The notes under the pieces were generated by a model. That model had not been told where the DNA came from. It did no database searches and saw only the letters and a program-made list of their open reading frames with translations. The translations under genes were made by a program, and so were the position numbers. From Tachypleus tridentatus (lineage: Eukaryota; Arthropoda; Merostomata; Xiphosura; Limulidae): a stretch of DNA of 64,000 nt. The DNA is taken from positions 3,844,001-3,908,000 of the forward strand of contig NC_134831.1 of the NCBI RefSeq assembly GCF_004210375.1, read 5' to 3'. Of this stretch, positions 44,216-54,024 are shown piece after piece (the stretch's first letter is position 1; each line of letters starts with the position of its first letter).

Positions 44216-44700
44216 ACAATGACACAAAGCAGTTTACCTTTTTTTTTTTATCTGATTTCATGTGTCTAGCTCAGTACGTAACTGCAAATGACGTCATAAT
44301 CCTAAGCACGATTGCACTAAAATTTTCAACTGGCAAAAAACGTGGTAACTTCAAAATTCACAAAAACACGTCTTTAAATATATTAAATAAGAACTGGTAT
44401 AAAGAAACTGAAACCCATTTAGCATTGTTGTAGAAAACGTTTGCTAATCATACTTCTCTTCCTTGAAGACAAAGTTTTTCTAAATGTGAAACTTAGACTT
44501 TCAATTTTGTCAATGTTTCCTTTTTCCCTTTCTTCTGTTAGTGTTTGTTTTAGCTTTCTATTCATATTTACATGGAATTTTTATTTATTTCACACCTATC
44601 TAAGGACGCGAAATTATTTAAAGTGAAGTAAATAAATATCTCGTTCCACTCTCATTTGGCCGAAAACTTACGATACAACTGTTTGTTTTTTGAATCAAGT
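44216..44700. other. Unique AT-rich stretch
   Basis: Frames of 94 (44149-44433, beginning inside the minisatellite) and 61 codons show no recognisable family. A TGACGTCA octamer occurs at about 44289. Confidence 0.45.
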
Positions 44701-44712
44701 ATCTCTACGCAT

Positions 44713-44983
44713 GCGCCCGGCATGACCGGGTGGATAAGGCACTTGACTCGTAATCTGAGGGTCGCGGATTCGAATCCTCGTCACACCAAACAAGCTCGCC
44801 CTTTTAGCCGTGGGGCCGTTGTAAAGTGATGGTCAATCCCACTATTCGTTGGTGAAATGGTAGCCCAAGAGTTGGCGGTGGGTGGTGATGACTAGCTGCC
44901 TTCCCTCTAGTCCTACACCCCCAAATTAGGGACGGCTAGCACAGGTAACCCTCGTGTAGCTTTGCACGAAATTCAACCAAAAA
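44713..44983 (+). mobile_element. Family A SINE, full length, 8-bp TSD
   Basis: Head GCGCCCGGCATGACCGGGTG, arm TTGACTCGTAATCTGAGGGT, B box GGATTCGAATCC, body GAGTTGGCGGTGGGTGGTGA, 3' end TTTGCACGAAATTCAACC. CTACGCAT (44705-44712) and CTACGTAT (44984-44991) form the duplication with one mismatch. Confidence 0.94.
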
Positions 44984-45032
44984 CTACGTATTAACTAGAA
45001 CTGTGCTAATTTTGTATGTTATATCCATAAAT

Positions 45033-45034
<2 letters not shown>

Positions 45035-45068
<34 letters not shown>
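45035..45068. repeat. (TA)n microsatellite
   Basis: An uninterrupted TA run of about 16 dinucleotides, followed by CACGAATG. Confidence 0.95.
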
Positions 45069-45071
<3 letters not shown>

Positions 45072-45600
45072 GAATGATTTCAAATTTAATCTCCGAGAAT
45101 TTATCCATAAAGATTTAAAAGTAACAAACTCATTCATATTGTTTATTCTGCTTTTTCATTTGTCCTAGAGCTTCAATCTGTTACACTAAACACTCTCAGT
45201 GTCAATAACACATTCCTGTATAGCTGTTTGAAAAATCTAACACAATATATTTTATCGCCTACTGGTTCGTCTTGCTCGGTAAACATCTGGTGCGTTAAGT
45301 AGCAATATCATGTAGGCGAACGAAGCAACATGTATGAGTTGGGGGCAAATTTTGAAGTGAATCAAGCTTGTCGGATGTTTGTCGAGAGAGAGTTCTTTAT
45401 ATTTGAAGTAGCAGTTCGGAACTATTTTGATGCAGTGAGAACAAGCTATGATGAAAAACAGAAAAAAAAACTTAGACAAAGGTGAAACTAACACCTTTAA
45501 TGATCTAACATTTTATTTGGGATCAAAAAAATCAACTCAGGTTTAGGAATATGAAAGCTTATCCAAATTTATCGGAGTCCCAAAGATGCTGGAATCCCCT
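45069..45600. other. Unique stretch
   Basis: An 80-codon minus frame (45252-45494) has no recognisable domain. No repeats. Confidence 0.45.
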
Positions 45601-45603
45601 GTA

Positions 45604-45650
45604 TGTTTGTTTTGAATTTCGCGCAAAGCTACACGAGGGCTATCTTCGCT
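45604..45650 (-). mobile_element. Family A SINE, 3' end only
   Basis: TTTGTTTTGAATTTCGCGCA then AAGCTACACGAGGGCTATCT is near consensus. The element ends after about 45 bp, an extreme 5' truncation. Confidence 0.85.
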
Positions 45651-46840
45651 TATAAAAACACACTACTTTTCGAGACAAAAGTTAATGACTTGTTTCTTGA
45701 TTCTAGTTTGATAATTTAAAACTATTACAGTTGTGGTAGGTTTAACATGATACGTACTAACGTTCATTTTTTAGCCTTACCTCATCTTAATACTGCGGGG
45801 ACCGACCCTTCATATAAATACCTCAGTACATTGAACTTTCAAATACTTCTCGTATATCGAATTTGCAAACATAAAATCGATTTATCTAAACATTTATATT
45901 TCAAATGGCAATTTAAGGTGTACGTGATTGAATTATCTAAGAAAATTAACGTACACGATATACGAACTTGAGGTTTATTGTTATTCTTAGGGTTAGGTTC
46001 GGATTGGTTGTCTGGGGTTTTATGGCGTAAAACATCAGGGCTGTCTGTGCCTCTTCGGTTTTATTTTCTCCTCCGTTACGCCTAAGGACGATTTCTTTTC
46101 TAGCAAACGCTTTCCGGAGCATTAAACTCACGTTTTGTGCATTTTAAGTACGTTAGCGAGAGTCGTAGATAAAGTCTGTCATTTCAGAAGAGAAATTGTT
46201 TCTCCACGACGAGAAAAAAAAAAAACCCATAGATAAAATACAAAGAAATAATTTAAATTTCACATAAACTGATTTCATTTCAAGATAGGTGAAAGTATTT
46301 CTATTGCTCATTCCTTCCCTTAATGCATTATGTAAATTAAATTAATTTTCTAATAAAACCTTTCTTTTCATTAGAATCGGAAGATAGTTTAACCGTTATT
46401 AAGTGTTGCCGGTTTCAGACTTTAAATACAGGTTACGTGCCAGTTGGCGCTTTTGTGCTCGTATCTCGTAGAAAAATATTATTTCATCCTGATACTGTAA
46501 TGAATTTATTTTATATTCATATAAAAATTTTAACCATATTACTCAAGTCGACAAGCGCGTTATACTCGGACATTTTATACGACGTTTGCCCACTGACGCC
46601 TGGTTCGTATTTTTGGAACTACATTATTTGAAAATAAATGTTGTACGCTTAATATATATTGTACTGGTTTTAAAAAGATAAACTATTTCGTGAAATTATT
46701 TTAAGAGCACATAGCGTTCTTATTAACACACTTAACACTCGTGCCCTCAAAGATTCATTTATGGATTAAACAGCGAAAGTAAATTTTAATAAAAATTGGA
46801 AAGTGAAACCGTTATTTGTCGTGAAGCAGAAAAACAAATG
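45651..46840. other. Unique stretch, slightly more CpG
   Basis: Several frames of 61-74 codons lie on both strands, none recognisable. The part at about 46030-46160 and 46390-46620 has more CG dinucleotides than the average here. No promoter can be defended. Confidence 0.4.
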
Positions 46841-46862
46841 TATGTGTGTGTGTGTGTGTGTT
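46841..46862. repeat. (TG)n microsatellite
   Basis: TATGTGTGTGTGTGTGTGTG run; no SINE attached that I can see. Confidence 0.9.
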
Positions 46863-47157
46863 TCTGTGATTTTATCATAATAAAAGGTTCGTACGTTTAA
46901 ATCTATTGTACAGTGCCTGGGATACCGAAATTGACAAGCTTAACTCAGCCGCGCCATCTACTAGCAACTGGCGAATTAAACCTGTCCTCCATTTCTTCTA
47001 TTTCACATTCTGCGAATGCAATGTTTTTCAAGCAAATTTTCTAGAACATATAAGGTAAGGGTAAATGTTTTTCAATCCATAAAATTTCGTAACTAAGAAA
47101 TATTGTTCTTTTAAAGTAAATTATTCACGGATATTCCAAAGGTATGGATATTCTTTT

Positions 47158-47268
47158 GCTTTTAGCACAAAGCTACACAAATAGTATCCGCACTCCGTCT
47201 ACCACGGAGACTCAAACCTCGGATTTTAGCGATGTAAGATCATGAATTTACTGCTGAAACATGGGGGA
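47158..47268 (-). mobile_element. Family B SINE, diverged
   Basis: TTAGCACAAAGCTACACAAA, CCGTCTACCACGGAGACTCA, CGGATTTTAGCGATGTAAGA; the head continues to about 47268 (TTTACTGCTGAAACATGG). Confidence 0.72.
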
Positions 47269-47317
47269 GAACTTGTGAGCTTTCTTCTCGTATCTTTTAG
47301 ATATTATTTCTATTACC

Positions 47318-47410
47318 ACAGTCTGCGGACTTACAACAGTAGGAACTAAGTTTCAATAACCGTGGTGGGCAGAGCACAATTAGCCCATTGTGTAGTCTGT
47401 GCTACCTTTT
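47318..47410 (+). mobile_element. Family B SINE, 5' and 3' incomplete
   Basis: Starts at AGTCTGCGGACTTACAACAG, then AAGTTTCAATAACCGTGGTG (B-box side), GGGCAGAGCACAATTAGCCC and ATTGTGTAGTCTGTGC. The first part of the head and the tail are missing. Confidence 0.75.
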
Positions 47411-47929
47411 ACCTTATGTTACTGAATAGTCTATTCGATTTTCGTTTCTTTGCTGTGGACTCTTTTATTTGTCGTATTTAAATGTGAGTCGATAAACGAC
47501 TAATTTATTCGTAGGTCGGAATTGTGAAATAAAAGTCTTTCTTGCTACAAACAATATTTCTACACTGACAAGCATTACTTCGGCAAAAATCTTCAGTATT
47601 TGGCCTATTCAACGCAGAACTATGAGATGTCACAGATGACGTTCGTCCTATTTTGTTTTATAAAAATGAAATAATAGCAATCAAGACAGACAATGAACTA
47701 AAGGGCAACGGCGACTCCAACAAGCTTTTGACATTTGCGAAATGGTAGCAGAAATTTGATAACTGAACGTTTCGGAATGAGCTTACTTTGCTTAGAACAA
47801 ATAACATTATCATCTTAAAACTTCTACGCTTATTAAGTTTTAACATTTTATAAGAAAGGATTACGATATACAGTTAAAAAAAACAATTAACTTAAAAAAA
47901 CTATTGTGGATGTATTGTTGTTCTCTGTA

Positions 47930-47994
47930 ATTAAGAACAATGCTACACAATGGTTTCTAATGTTGTAAGTACGTAGATGTAGTCTCGGTGTAAA
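47930..47994 (-). mobile_element. Family B SINE remnant with internal deletion
   Basis: AATTAAGAACAATGCTACAC, then AATGGTTTCTAATGTTGTAA and GTACGTAGATGTAG. The tail-side and head-side pieces are joined with the middle about 40 bp absent. Confidence 0.5.
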
Positions 47995-48130
47995 GTATAT
48001 TTGTTTCAATATTGCGATTTTCAGCAGAATTATATACGTTTATTTATAGTAGACTTCACTGAAGTTGTATTGTTACTTAGAGCTGGAGGCTCATTTATAA
48101 TGGACTCTATTTAACATAATTTATTCAAGA

Positions 48131-48340
48131 TTGTTTCTGACTTTCGCGCAAAGCTACACGAGGAGTATCTGCGCTAGTTCTCCATAATTTTGCAGTGTAA
48201 GACTAGAGGGAAATCAGCTAGTTATCACCATGCACCGCCAACTCTTGGGTTACTCTTTTACCAACAAAAGTGGGATTGATCGTCACATTATAACGCCCCT
48301 ACGGCTGAAAGGACGAGTATGTTTGGTGTGACGGGAATCT
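48131..48340 (-). mobile_element. Family A SINE, 5'-truncated
   Basis: TTCGCGCAAAGCTACACGAG, CACCGCCAACTCTTGGGTTA and CACATTATAACGCCCCTACG are near consensus. It stops at GTGTGACGGGAATCT, before the B box is complete. Confidence 0.92.
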
Positions 48341-49150
48341 TACTGAAGAAGTAATAATATCTATTAAAATATTTGTTTCTCTTGCCGTTGTATTTATTAT
48401 AAAAAGCGTTTCGTCGTGTGAATCTATTCCTATATATGTAAAATGATTTCCTTGAGGTTGTTGTTTGTCTGTCGTTTTTTCTTTTAATGTAAAATTTCAT
48501 TCAAATGTACTTTTAGTATATTTGACATATTTTTATGATTATTTCTAATCAAAGTTACTTCACAAGCTCCAGAGTAATCTTAAACTTATTACAATACCCT
48601 AAGTTTCTTAGGTGAACCAAAGATTCGAACTAAACATTTTGGATTGGATTTTTACTGCTACCACTTATTGTTCCTCTTTACCATCAAGAAATACTGTCTT
48701 ATTTTATTGAACGCTTATTTTCAACCAATGAAAATGTACTACTTCTAAAGCTTACGGTAACTTGGCTTCATTCCAAACATTTCCTATGAAATTCTTTTTT
48801 GATCCAAGTAAAGCAAAGTCATCAATTTTCAGAATCCTTTATAAAATGAGCTATACATTTCTAAATTACATTATTTCAATTTCTGTGAAAGTCGTATTCG
48901 GTAAAATAAATTTCTGCATAGAATTACTCAGAACATAAATGCGTTTGACAAGATAAGTTACAAGATTTGTAGAATGAATTTTGTAAAGTTTGTTTTTTCC
49001 TTTCTTTTTTAGTGTTTGCAAATAACGAAATAATTTCTTTTTCACTTACAAGAAATCTCTTATCTCTATGTTGGACTAGTCCATCACACCATTACTTCTT
49101 TATTCCCTGTCCAGGAAACAATTATTTTAAAATTTAAAATATTCTTTGCT
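48341..49150. other. Unique AT-rich stretch
   Basis: Nothing recognised. Confidence 0.5.
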
Positions 49151-49155
49151 TTTTT

Positions 49156-49336
49156 TTAAATTAAGCACAAGGCTACAGAATGGGTTATCTGTGTTCTGCC
49201 CACCATGAGTATTGAAACCCTGTTTCTAGCATTGAGTGTGTGGAATCGAACCCCTGATTTTAGCATTGTAAATCAGTACCAGCTGGGGACTTAGCATTGA
49301 GAGCCTGCAGGCATACCGATGTGCCACTAGGAGGCT
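49156..49336 (-). mobile_element. Family B SINE interrupted by a family C fragment
   Basis: The B element runs from AAATTAAGCACAAGGCTACA to TGTTTCTAGCATTGAG (49236) and resumes at AGCATTGAGAGCCTGCAG (49293) to end GCATACCGATGTGCCACTAG. The interruption is a separate SINE piece bounded by a 9-bp duplication. Confidence 0.85.
49237..49292 (-). mobile_element. Family C SINE fragment nested in a family B SINE
   Basis: TGTGTGGAATCGAACCCCTG then ATTTTAGCATTGTAAATCAG is the head and B box of family C in reverse. AGCATTGAG is present at 49228-49236 and 49293-49301 and marks the target duplication. The inserted piece lacks the C 3' module and keeps only a short TGTGTG. Confidence 0.82.
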
Positions 49337-49743
49337 TAAAATTATGTTTTACACTATTTCAATTTTGATAAAAGACCGGATCCTGTACAACATGTTGCTT
49401 ACACCACAAATATATTTGATGGAATAAGTTATAAGATTTATAGAAGCAATTTTTCAGAGTGTTTCTTGTTTAGCTTTTACATACAAGTTTCGATCAGGAA
49501 ATTTGTTGTTTTTCTGTGATATTGAACGTTTCAACCAACTTTCCTTCTTTCTCGCAGGGCAAACAAATTTGAAATTTAACTGTCATAATAATTTTCAGTT
49601 TAATTAAATGTATATTAATATTGGAATTCGAAATTTTCTCTAAAGATGCACAACAAGAAGTTCATGACATTTCTTTACTTTATGTTCAATAAACCACAGC
49701 ACGTTTTACTTTTTCTCAGGCTTATAACTTTATCAGTTTCATG

Positions 49744-50023
49744 GGGCCCCGGTATGGTCAGGTGGTTAGGGAATTTGGTGCGTAATCTGATGATCGCGAG
49801 CTCGAATCTCCGATATACCAAACATGCCTGCTCTTTTAGCCGTGAGCAGGAGTTATAACGTCACGGTTAATCCCATTATTCGTTGATAAATGAGTAGCTC
49901 AAGAGTTGGCGGGGTTGATGATGACTAACTGCCTTCCCTTTAATCTTACACTGTTAAATTAGAGACGACTAGCGCAGATAGCCCTCGTGTACCTTCACTC
50001 GAAATTTGAAGCGAAAAACAAAC
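49744..50023 (+). mobile_element. Family A SINE, full length
   Basis: Head GGCCCCGGTATGGTCAGGTG, arm TTTGGTGCGTAATCTGATGA, B box GAGCTCGAATCTCC, body GAGTTGGCGGGGTTGATGAT, tail AGCGAAAAACAAACC. The 70-codon frame at 49646-49858 crosses into the head. Confidence 0.92.
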
Positions 50024-50214
50024 CAGTTTGTTCAACAAAGCTAATAAATGAACAGTTCGTTCTAGAATTGTCACTGTTCCCAAAACCTAGAGTAATTTTT
50101 TAAGTTAATATTTCTAATGTGTCAAAAATAGGTATCAAAAACCGGTTGTCAGCACTATAAAACGTCAGGCTTCCCGCTAAACCCTTGGGGCTATTCAATG
50201 TTTGGGTGTTGTAG

Positions 50215-50394
50215 TTCGTTGAAGCTGCTTACGTAACAAGCAATCCCACTATTCGTTAACAAAAGAATAGCCCAAGAGTTATCGGAGGGTGGTGATGGCT
50301 AACTGCCTTCCCTCTAGTCTTTCATTGCTAAATTAGGAACGACTTGTGCAAATAGCCCTCGTATAGCTTTGTGTGAAATTCAAAAGAAACCAAC
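50215..50394 (+). mobile_element. Family A SINE, 5'-truncated
   Basis: Recognisable from GCAATCCCACTATTCGTTAA through GAGTTATCGGAGGGTGGTGA to TTTGTGTGAAATTCAAAAGA. The tRNA head is absent. It lies about 190 bp after the previous full-length copy, same strand. Confidence 0.85.
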
Positions 50395-50573
50395 CCCGTT
50401 AATTAACTATAAATTATTTTATATCTTATAAGTTATGTCTTTTACGAATTATACTTTTAGCAAAACTGTTAACGCTTCATGCACAGAAAGTTAAAGTAAA
50501 ATGATTTTAAATATATAAATCAGTAAAGTCGAGGTAAAACAGAATATATCATTTTGATGTTGTTTAGCATTAC

Positions 50574-51250
50574 GTGAGTTGTGTAATGCCACCGAAAATC
50601 GATCGCTATTGGGAAAGATATGTAACAGTTTTTTCTGACGCAAAACATTCACACACACTCATAAAAAAGTGTTCAGATCAGGGATTTAGAATTTTCAAGA
50701 CGGAAAAGTCGATCGCACTATTTGGTATCCTAAGAAAAAAGGAATGTGAATCAGCCTGATGCGCCAGTACCGTCCAAAAACAGACCTGCAACAATACATA
50801 ACCCAACGGTAGTAATCAAAGTGCGATATCTTGTAACAGCTGAGAATTCATGAACACAAAGGTCAGACAACAGTAAATAAAATAGTAAAGAAGAATCTCT
50901 GACTGAAAACGAGGCATATAAGGTATGAATTCACTAAAATAGGGTTTCAAACAATATCTACTTCAACCATTGCACACCTCAAGCAGTTGAAGAGTGAAGT
51001 TGCTATTTCAAGGCGTACCGACTGAATTTGCCAGATGCATCGAATATATATGGATTACTGTGCGATAAGACTGTTGAAATGGCGCTGAAGAACTGTCGTT
51101 TTGGAACTCGAGGTGGGTTTACGCAAGCAGGGAGGAATGGTATACGTTGGGCATGAAACTTTACGACAAAGCCTTTTGCAGTGGCAACTACTCTGTATGG
51201 CCATTGTCAAAATGTACGACCGCCAGATAGAGTACGACTGGACGGCATTG
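50574..51250 (+). pseudogene. Decayed Tc1/mariner-like transposase remnant (copy 2)
   Basis: A 61-codon frame (50574-50759) starts MSCVMPPKIDRYWERYV and has a helix-turn-helix-like stretch (HTLIKKCSDQGFRIFKTEKS). Another frame at about 50869-51065 reads VNKIVKKN, then a stop, then RHIRYEFTKIGF and ISTSTIAHLKQLKSEVA. This order (K-N, short helix, G, S-T-I-x-x-x-L) matches the second paired-like domain of Tc1-type transposases. Stops and frame changes show it is dead. No DDE/D region or terminal inverted repeats were identified. Confidence 0.45.
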
Positions 51251-51467
51251 TGAAGCTATACTTTTAAATAAAAAAAAACATTTCACAGTTTCCTTTCTTT
51301 TTAGTATAATATAAAACCAATATTTTAATAAATTTATCTCTGAAAGTTCAAAAAAGCTATTTTAAAGAAATTTCATAAATCAACATTTAATAGTGCGCCT
51401 TACGATGTTTGATGTTTCCGTAATACGAGTCTGTTAAATAAACCTTTCTTTGTTCCAAATTGCACAA

Positions 51468-51570
51468 CAGTATTTGTGGACTTACAACTCTAGAAAACGG
51501 GTTTCGGTACCCGTGATGGGCAGAGCAGAGACAGCTCATTATGTAGCTTTGTACTTAACTTCAAACAAAC
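51468..51570 (+). mobile_element. Family B SINE, 5'-truncated
   Basis: Starts in the anticodon arm (TTTGTGGACTTACAACTCTA), with B box GGGTTTCGGTACCC, GGGCAGAGCAGAGACAGCTC and 3' end GCTTTGTACTTAACTTCAAA plus an AAC tail. Confidence 0.85.
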
Positions 51571-51584
51571 ATATTTTGCATCAG

Positions 51585-51760
51585 CAGTTATGGTGCCATT
51601 ATACCGACTGTAAAGTCCAAGATTAGAACCGCGATATGACTCTCTACTTGGTTCTGATGATAATTGTGACAGTCAATCCCGCTTTTCGGTTAAGAAAATT
51701 TATGAGGGCAATGAGTATTGTTGACTGTTTGCCCTTAGTCTGTCCAATGAGGAGGATCGT
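51585..51760 (+). mobile_element. Family A/D SINE fragment
   Basis: Pieces GTGACAGTCAATCCCGCTTT, TGAGTATTGTTGACTGTTTG and CCCTTAGTCTGTCCA follow the family A body order. The element is cut at both ends. Confidence 0.5.
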
Positions 51761-51763
51761 AGC

Positions 51764-52040
51764 CTAGTTGATTCGCATGCCAGATTGTAATTCTGAGGTT
51801 CCGTGGTTCATGTCCCGTTAATTTAAGAAATCACTCCCGCACTTCTTGGCCGTTATATGTTTAATAAGAATATTGTTAAGACCCATAATTCTGTTTAATA
51901 AAAGTGGTCCAAGAGTTGGCGGAGTGGAGGTGGGGCATTGACTAACTGCTTTCCAACTGGTCAGTGGCTACAAAATTATGGACAGCCAGTTCAAATAGCA
52001 CTCATGTAACTTTTCGCGAAAACCTATAAATCAACAACAA
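51764..52040 (+). mobile_element. Family D (old A-like) SINE, near complete
   Basis: Head GATCGTAGCCTAGTTGATTC, arm GCCAGATTGTAATTCTGAGG, B-box position CGTGGTTCATGTCCC, body AAGAGTTGGCGGAGTGGAGG, then ATTATGGACAGCCAGTTCAA and 3' end AACTTTTCGCGAAAACCTAT. The best-preserved D copy. The head differs from A enough to suggest a separate subfamily or a different tRNA source. Confidence 0.7.
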
Positions 52041-52955
52041 ATATATTTTGTAAATTTTAGAGGGCTATGCTTAAATCTCAGGCGCTATCTTCCAAAAGCC
52101 ACCTTAAAATAAGTATTAAAATAATTGGGCATAGAAGTAAAAAATTATAATTTAACTTACATGAAGGGTGCTTTATTAAATGCTTCTAGAATAGAAACGT
52201 CATTTACGCACGTGAGTGTCGTCGAAATGTGCATTAGTGGCATTAGTCAAGCAAGGGTAGGAACATTAATTTTGCGATAATATTAAAAGCTGGTAATTCT
52301 CCAGCATAAAGGACTATTACGGTAACCTTATCGTGAAAATGTGGTATTAACTTTCTACTGTGAAACTGTGACCAAGCTGTAATTTAAGCACTCCATTCTA
52401 CGACACTAAAATCATCACCCGCGTGTCTGGTCTCTTGCGATTAATATTAGTGAACTGATCGTTAATTTTTATTTTTACTTTCCAACTTATTTTTTAATAT
52501 CTAGAATACTACTAAAAACTCTAAAAAGTGATAAAATAAAATTACAAGTGTAGTAGCTAATGACTAGTGCATATTTTAAAATTCTTAATGGTAAATTATC
52601 TTCTCTGACAGACACGTGAATGGAAATCTCAGAGTTCGAGATTTTAATTTTTTACGCACCTAACTTGAGACCCCCACACACAGTGATACAAAATAGCTGC
52701 TTATTTTCTAGACCTGAGTGCATGACCAAAGCCATTATTGAGGGAATAAAATGAATAGGCTTAGTGCAACTGGCCTTCAGCGAAAAGTATGCATTATCGT
52801 TTTACAGATGTTTATTACATTTTGGTTCTCAGAATTGTAATAACAGTTTTACTCATCTGACGCTCGTGTAAATATCCACGCTCTAAGGACACTGGAAACA
52901 ATCAGATTTTGTCAATTTCAAAAAATCTTTCCCTCTATATTCTTTAATCCCGAGC
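52041..52955. other. Unique AT-rich stretch
   Basis: Nothing recognised. Confidence 0.5.
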
Positions 52956-52960
52956 ATCAC

Positions 52961-53140
52961 AAAAGGCTTAGCTCTCTTTCCAGTGCCTTATTACCATCAT
53001 CACAACAGACATAAAAGGCTTAACTTTCTCTCTCTCCAATGCCCTATTACCATCATCAAAATAGACATAAAAGGCTTAACTTTCTCTCTCTCCAGTGCCT
53101 TATTACCATCATCAAAATTGACATTAAAGGCTTAACTTTC
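52961..53140. repeat. 56-bp minisatellite, 3.2 copies
   Basis: AAAAGGCTTAACTTTCTCTC, TCTCCAGTGCCTTATTACCA and TCATCAAAATAGACAT form the unit. The three complete copies are very similar, so this is a fairly recent expansion. Confidence 0.9.
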
Positions 53141-53261
53141 TTTCTTAACCACAACAAACATATTACCACACAGTATTGCTATCCTTCTAGTATTGTATAA
53201 AATCACTGCCATTGGCTCTAAATGTTTATAGCTCAGTGTACGGGATTATTTTAGCTAGTGT

Positions 53262-53526
53262 GTCAATTTCGCACACAGCTACACGAGGGCTATCTGCGCT
53301 AGCCGTCCCTAATTTAGCAGTATAAGATTAGAAGAAAGACAGCTAGTCATCACCACCCACCGCCAACTCTTTGGCTACTCTTTTACCAACGAATAGTGGG
53401 ATTGACCATTACATTATAACCCCCCCATGGCTGAAAGTACGAGTATGTGTGGTATTACGGAGATTCGAACCCGCGACCCTCAGATTACGAGTTGCGTGCC
53501 TTAATCACCTGAACATACCAGGCCAG
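53262..53526 (-). mobile_element. Family A SINE, full length, 11-bp TSD
   Basis: The tail is short here (GTCAATTTCGCACACAGCTA). Body CACCGCCAACTCTTTGGCTA, B box GGAGATTCGAACCCGCG, head CCTGAACATACCAGGCC. TTAGCTAGTGT (53251-53261) and TTAGCTACTGT (53527-53537) are the duplication. Confidence 0.94.
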
Positions 53527-53744
53527 TTAGCTACTGTACATAAAATATATTTGTCACTTGTGAAGGTTCCATAGTCTTTTTATTATTATCATTATTACTT
53601 ATTATTATTATTTACTGCAAATCATTAATCACAATCTATATTTTTATCATCGTTTTGTCAATGTTTTCTTACCATAATTTTTAATGCCATATATATATTA
53701 CTTTAAAGCAAACAATAAAGAGAATTTCGAACTTCGGTTTTCCT

Positions 53745-53840
53745 GGCCGGACGTGCCTATCGCCTAGTGTGTGGGTCTGTGTATCCAAAAGCCCGAGGTT
53801 AATGCTCGATACCGCTGAACAAATTCCGAATCTCTGTAAT
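53745..53840 (+). mobile_element. tRNA-like SINE head, unassigned (possibly family D)
   Basis: CTGGCCGGACGTGCCTATCG, GTGTGTGGGTCTGTGTATCC and GAGGTTAATGCTCGATACCG have A- and B-box-like positions. No body of family A follows. Confidence 0.35.
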
Positions 53841-53897
53841 GAAGTAATACCTGAACATCGTTGTTTAACAGATTCATAGCAAAGTATGAGTTATGGT

Positions 53898-54024
53898 TGT
53901 TGCTGTTTGGAGTTAAGCACAAAGTAAACAATGGGCTATCTGTGCTCTGCCCACCATGAGTATCGAAACCCGGTTATTAGTGTTGTTGTAAGTCTACAGA
54001 CATACTGCTGTGCCACTGGGGAAG
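53898..54024 (-). mobile_element. Family B SINE, full length
   Basis: GGAGTTAAGCACAAAGTAAA, CAATGGGCTATCTGTGCTCT, GCCCACCATGAGTATCGAAA, CCCGGTTATTAGTGTTGTTG and GACATACTGCTGTGCCACTG are close to consensus apart from a small duplication of TTG. Confidence 0.9.
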
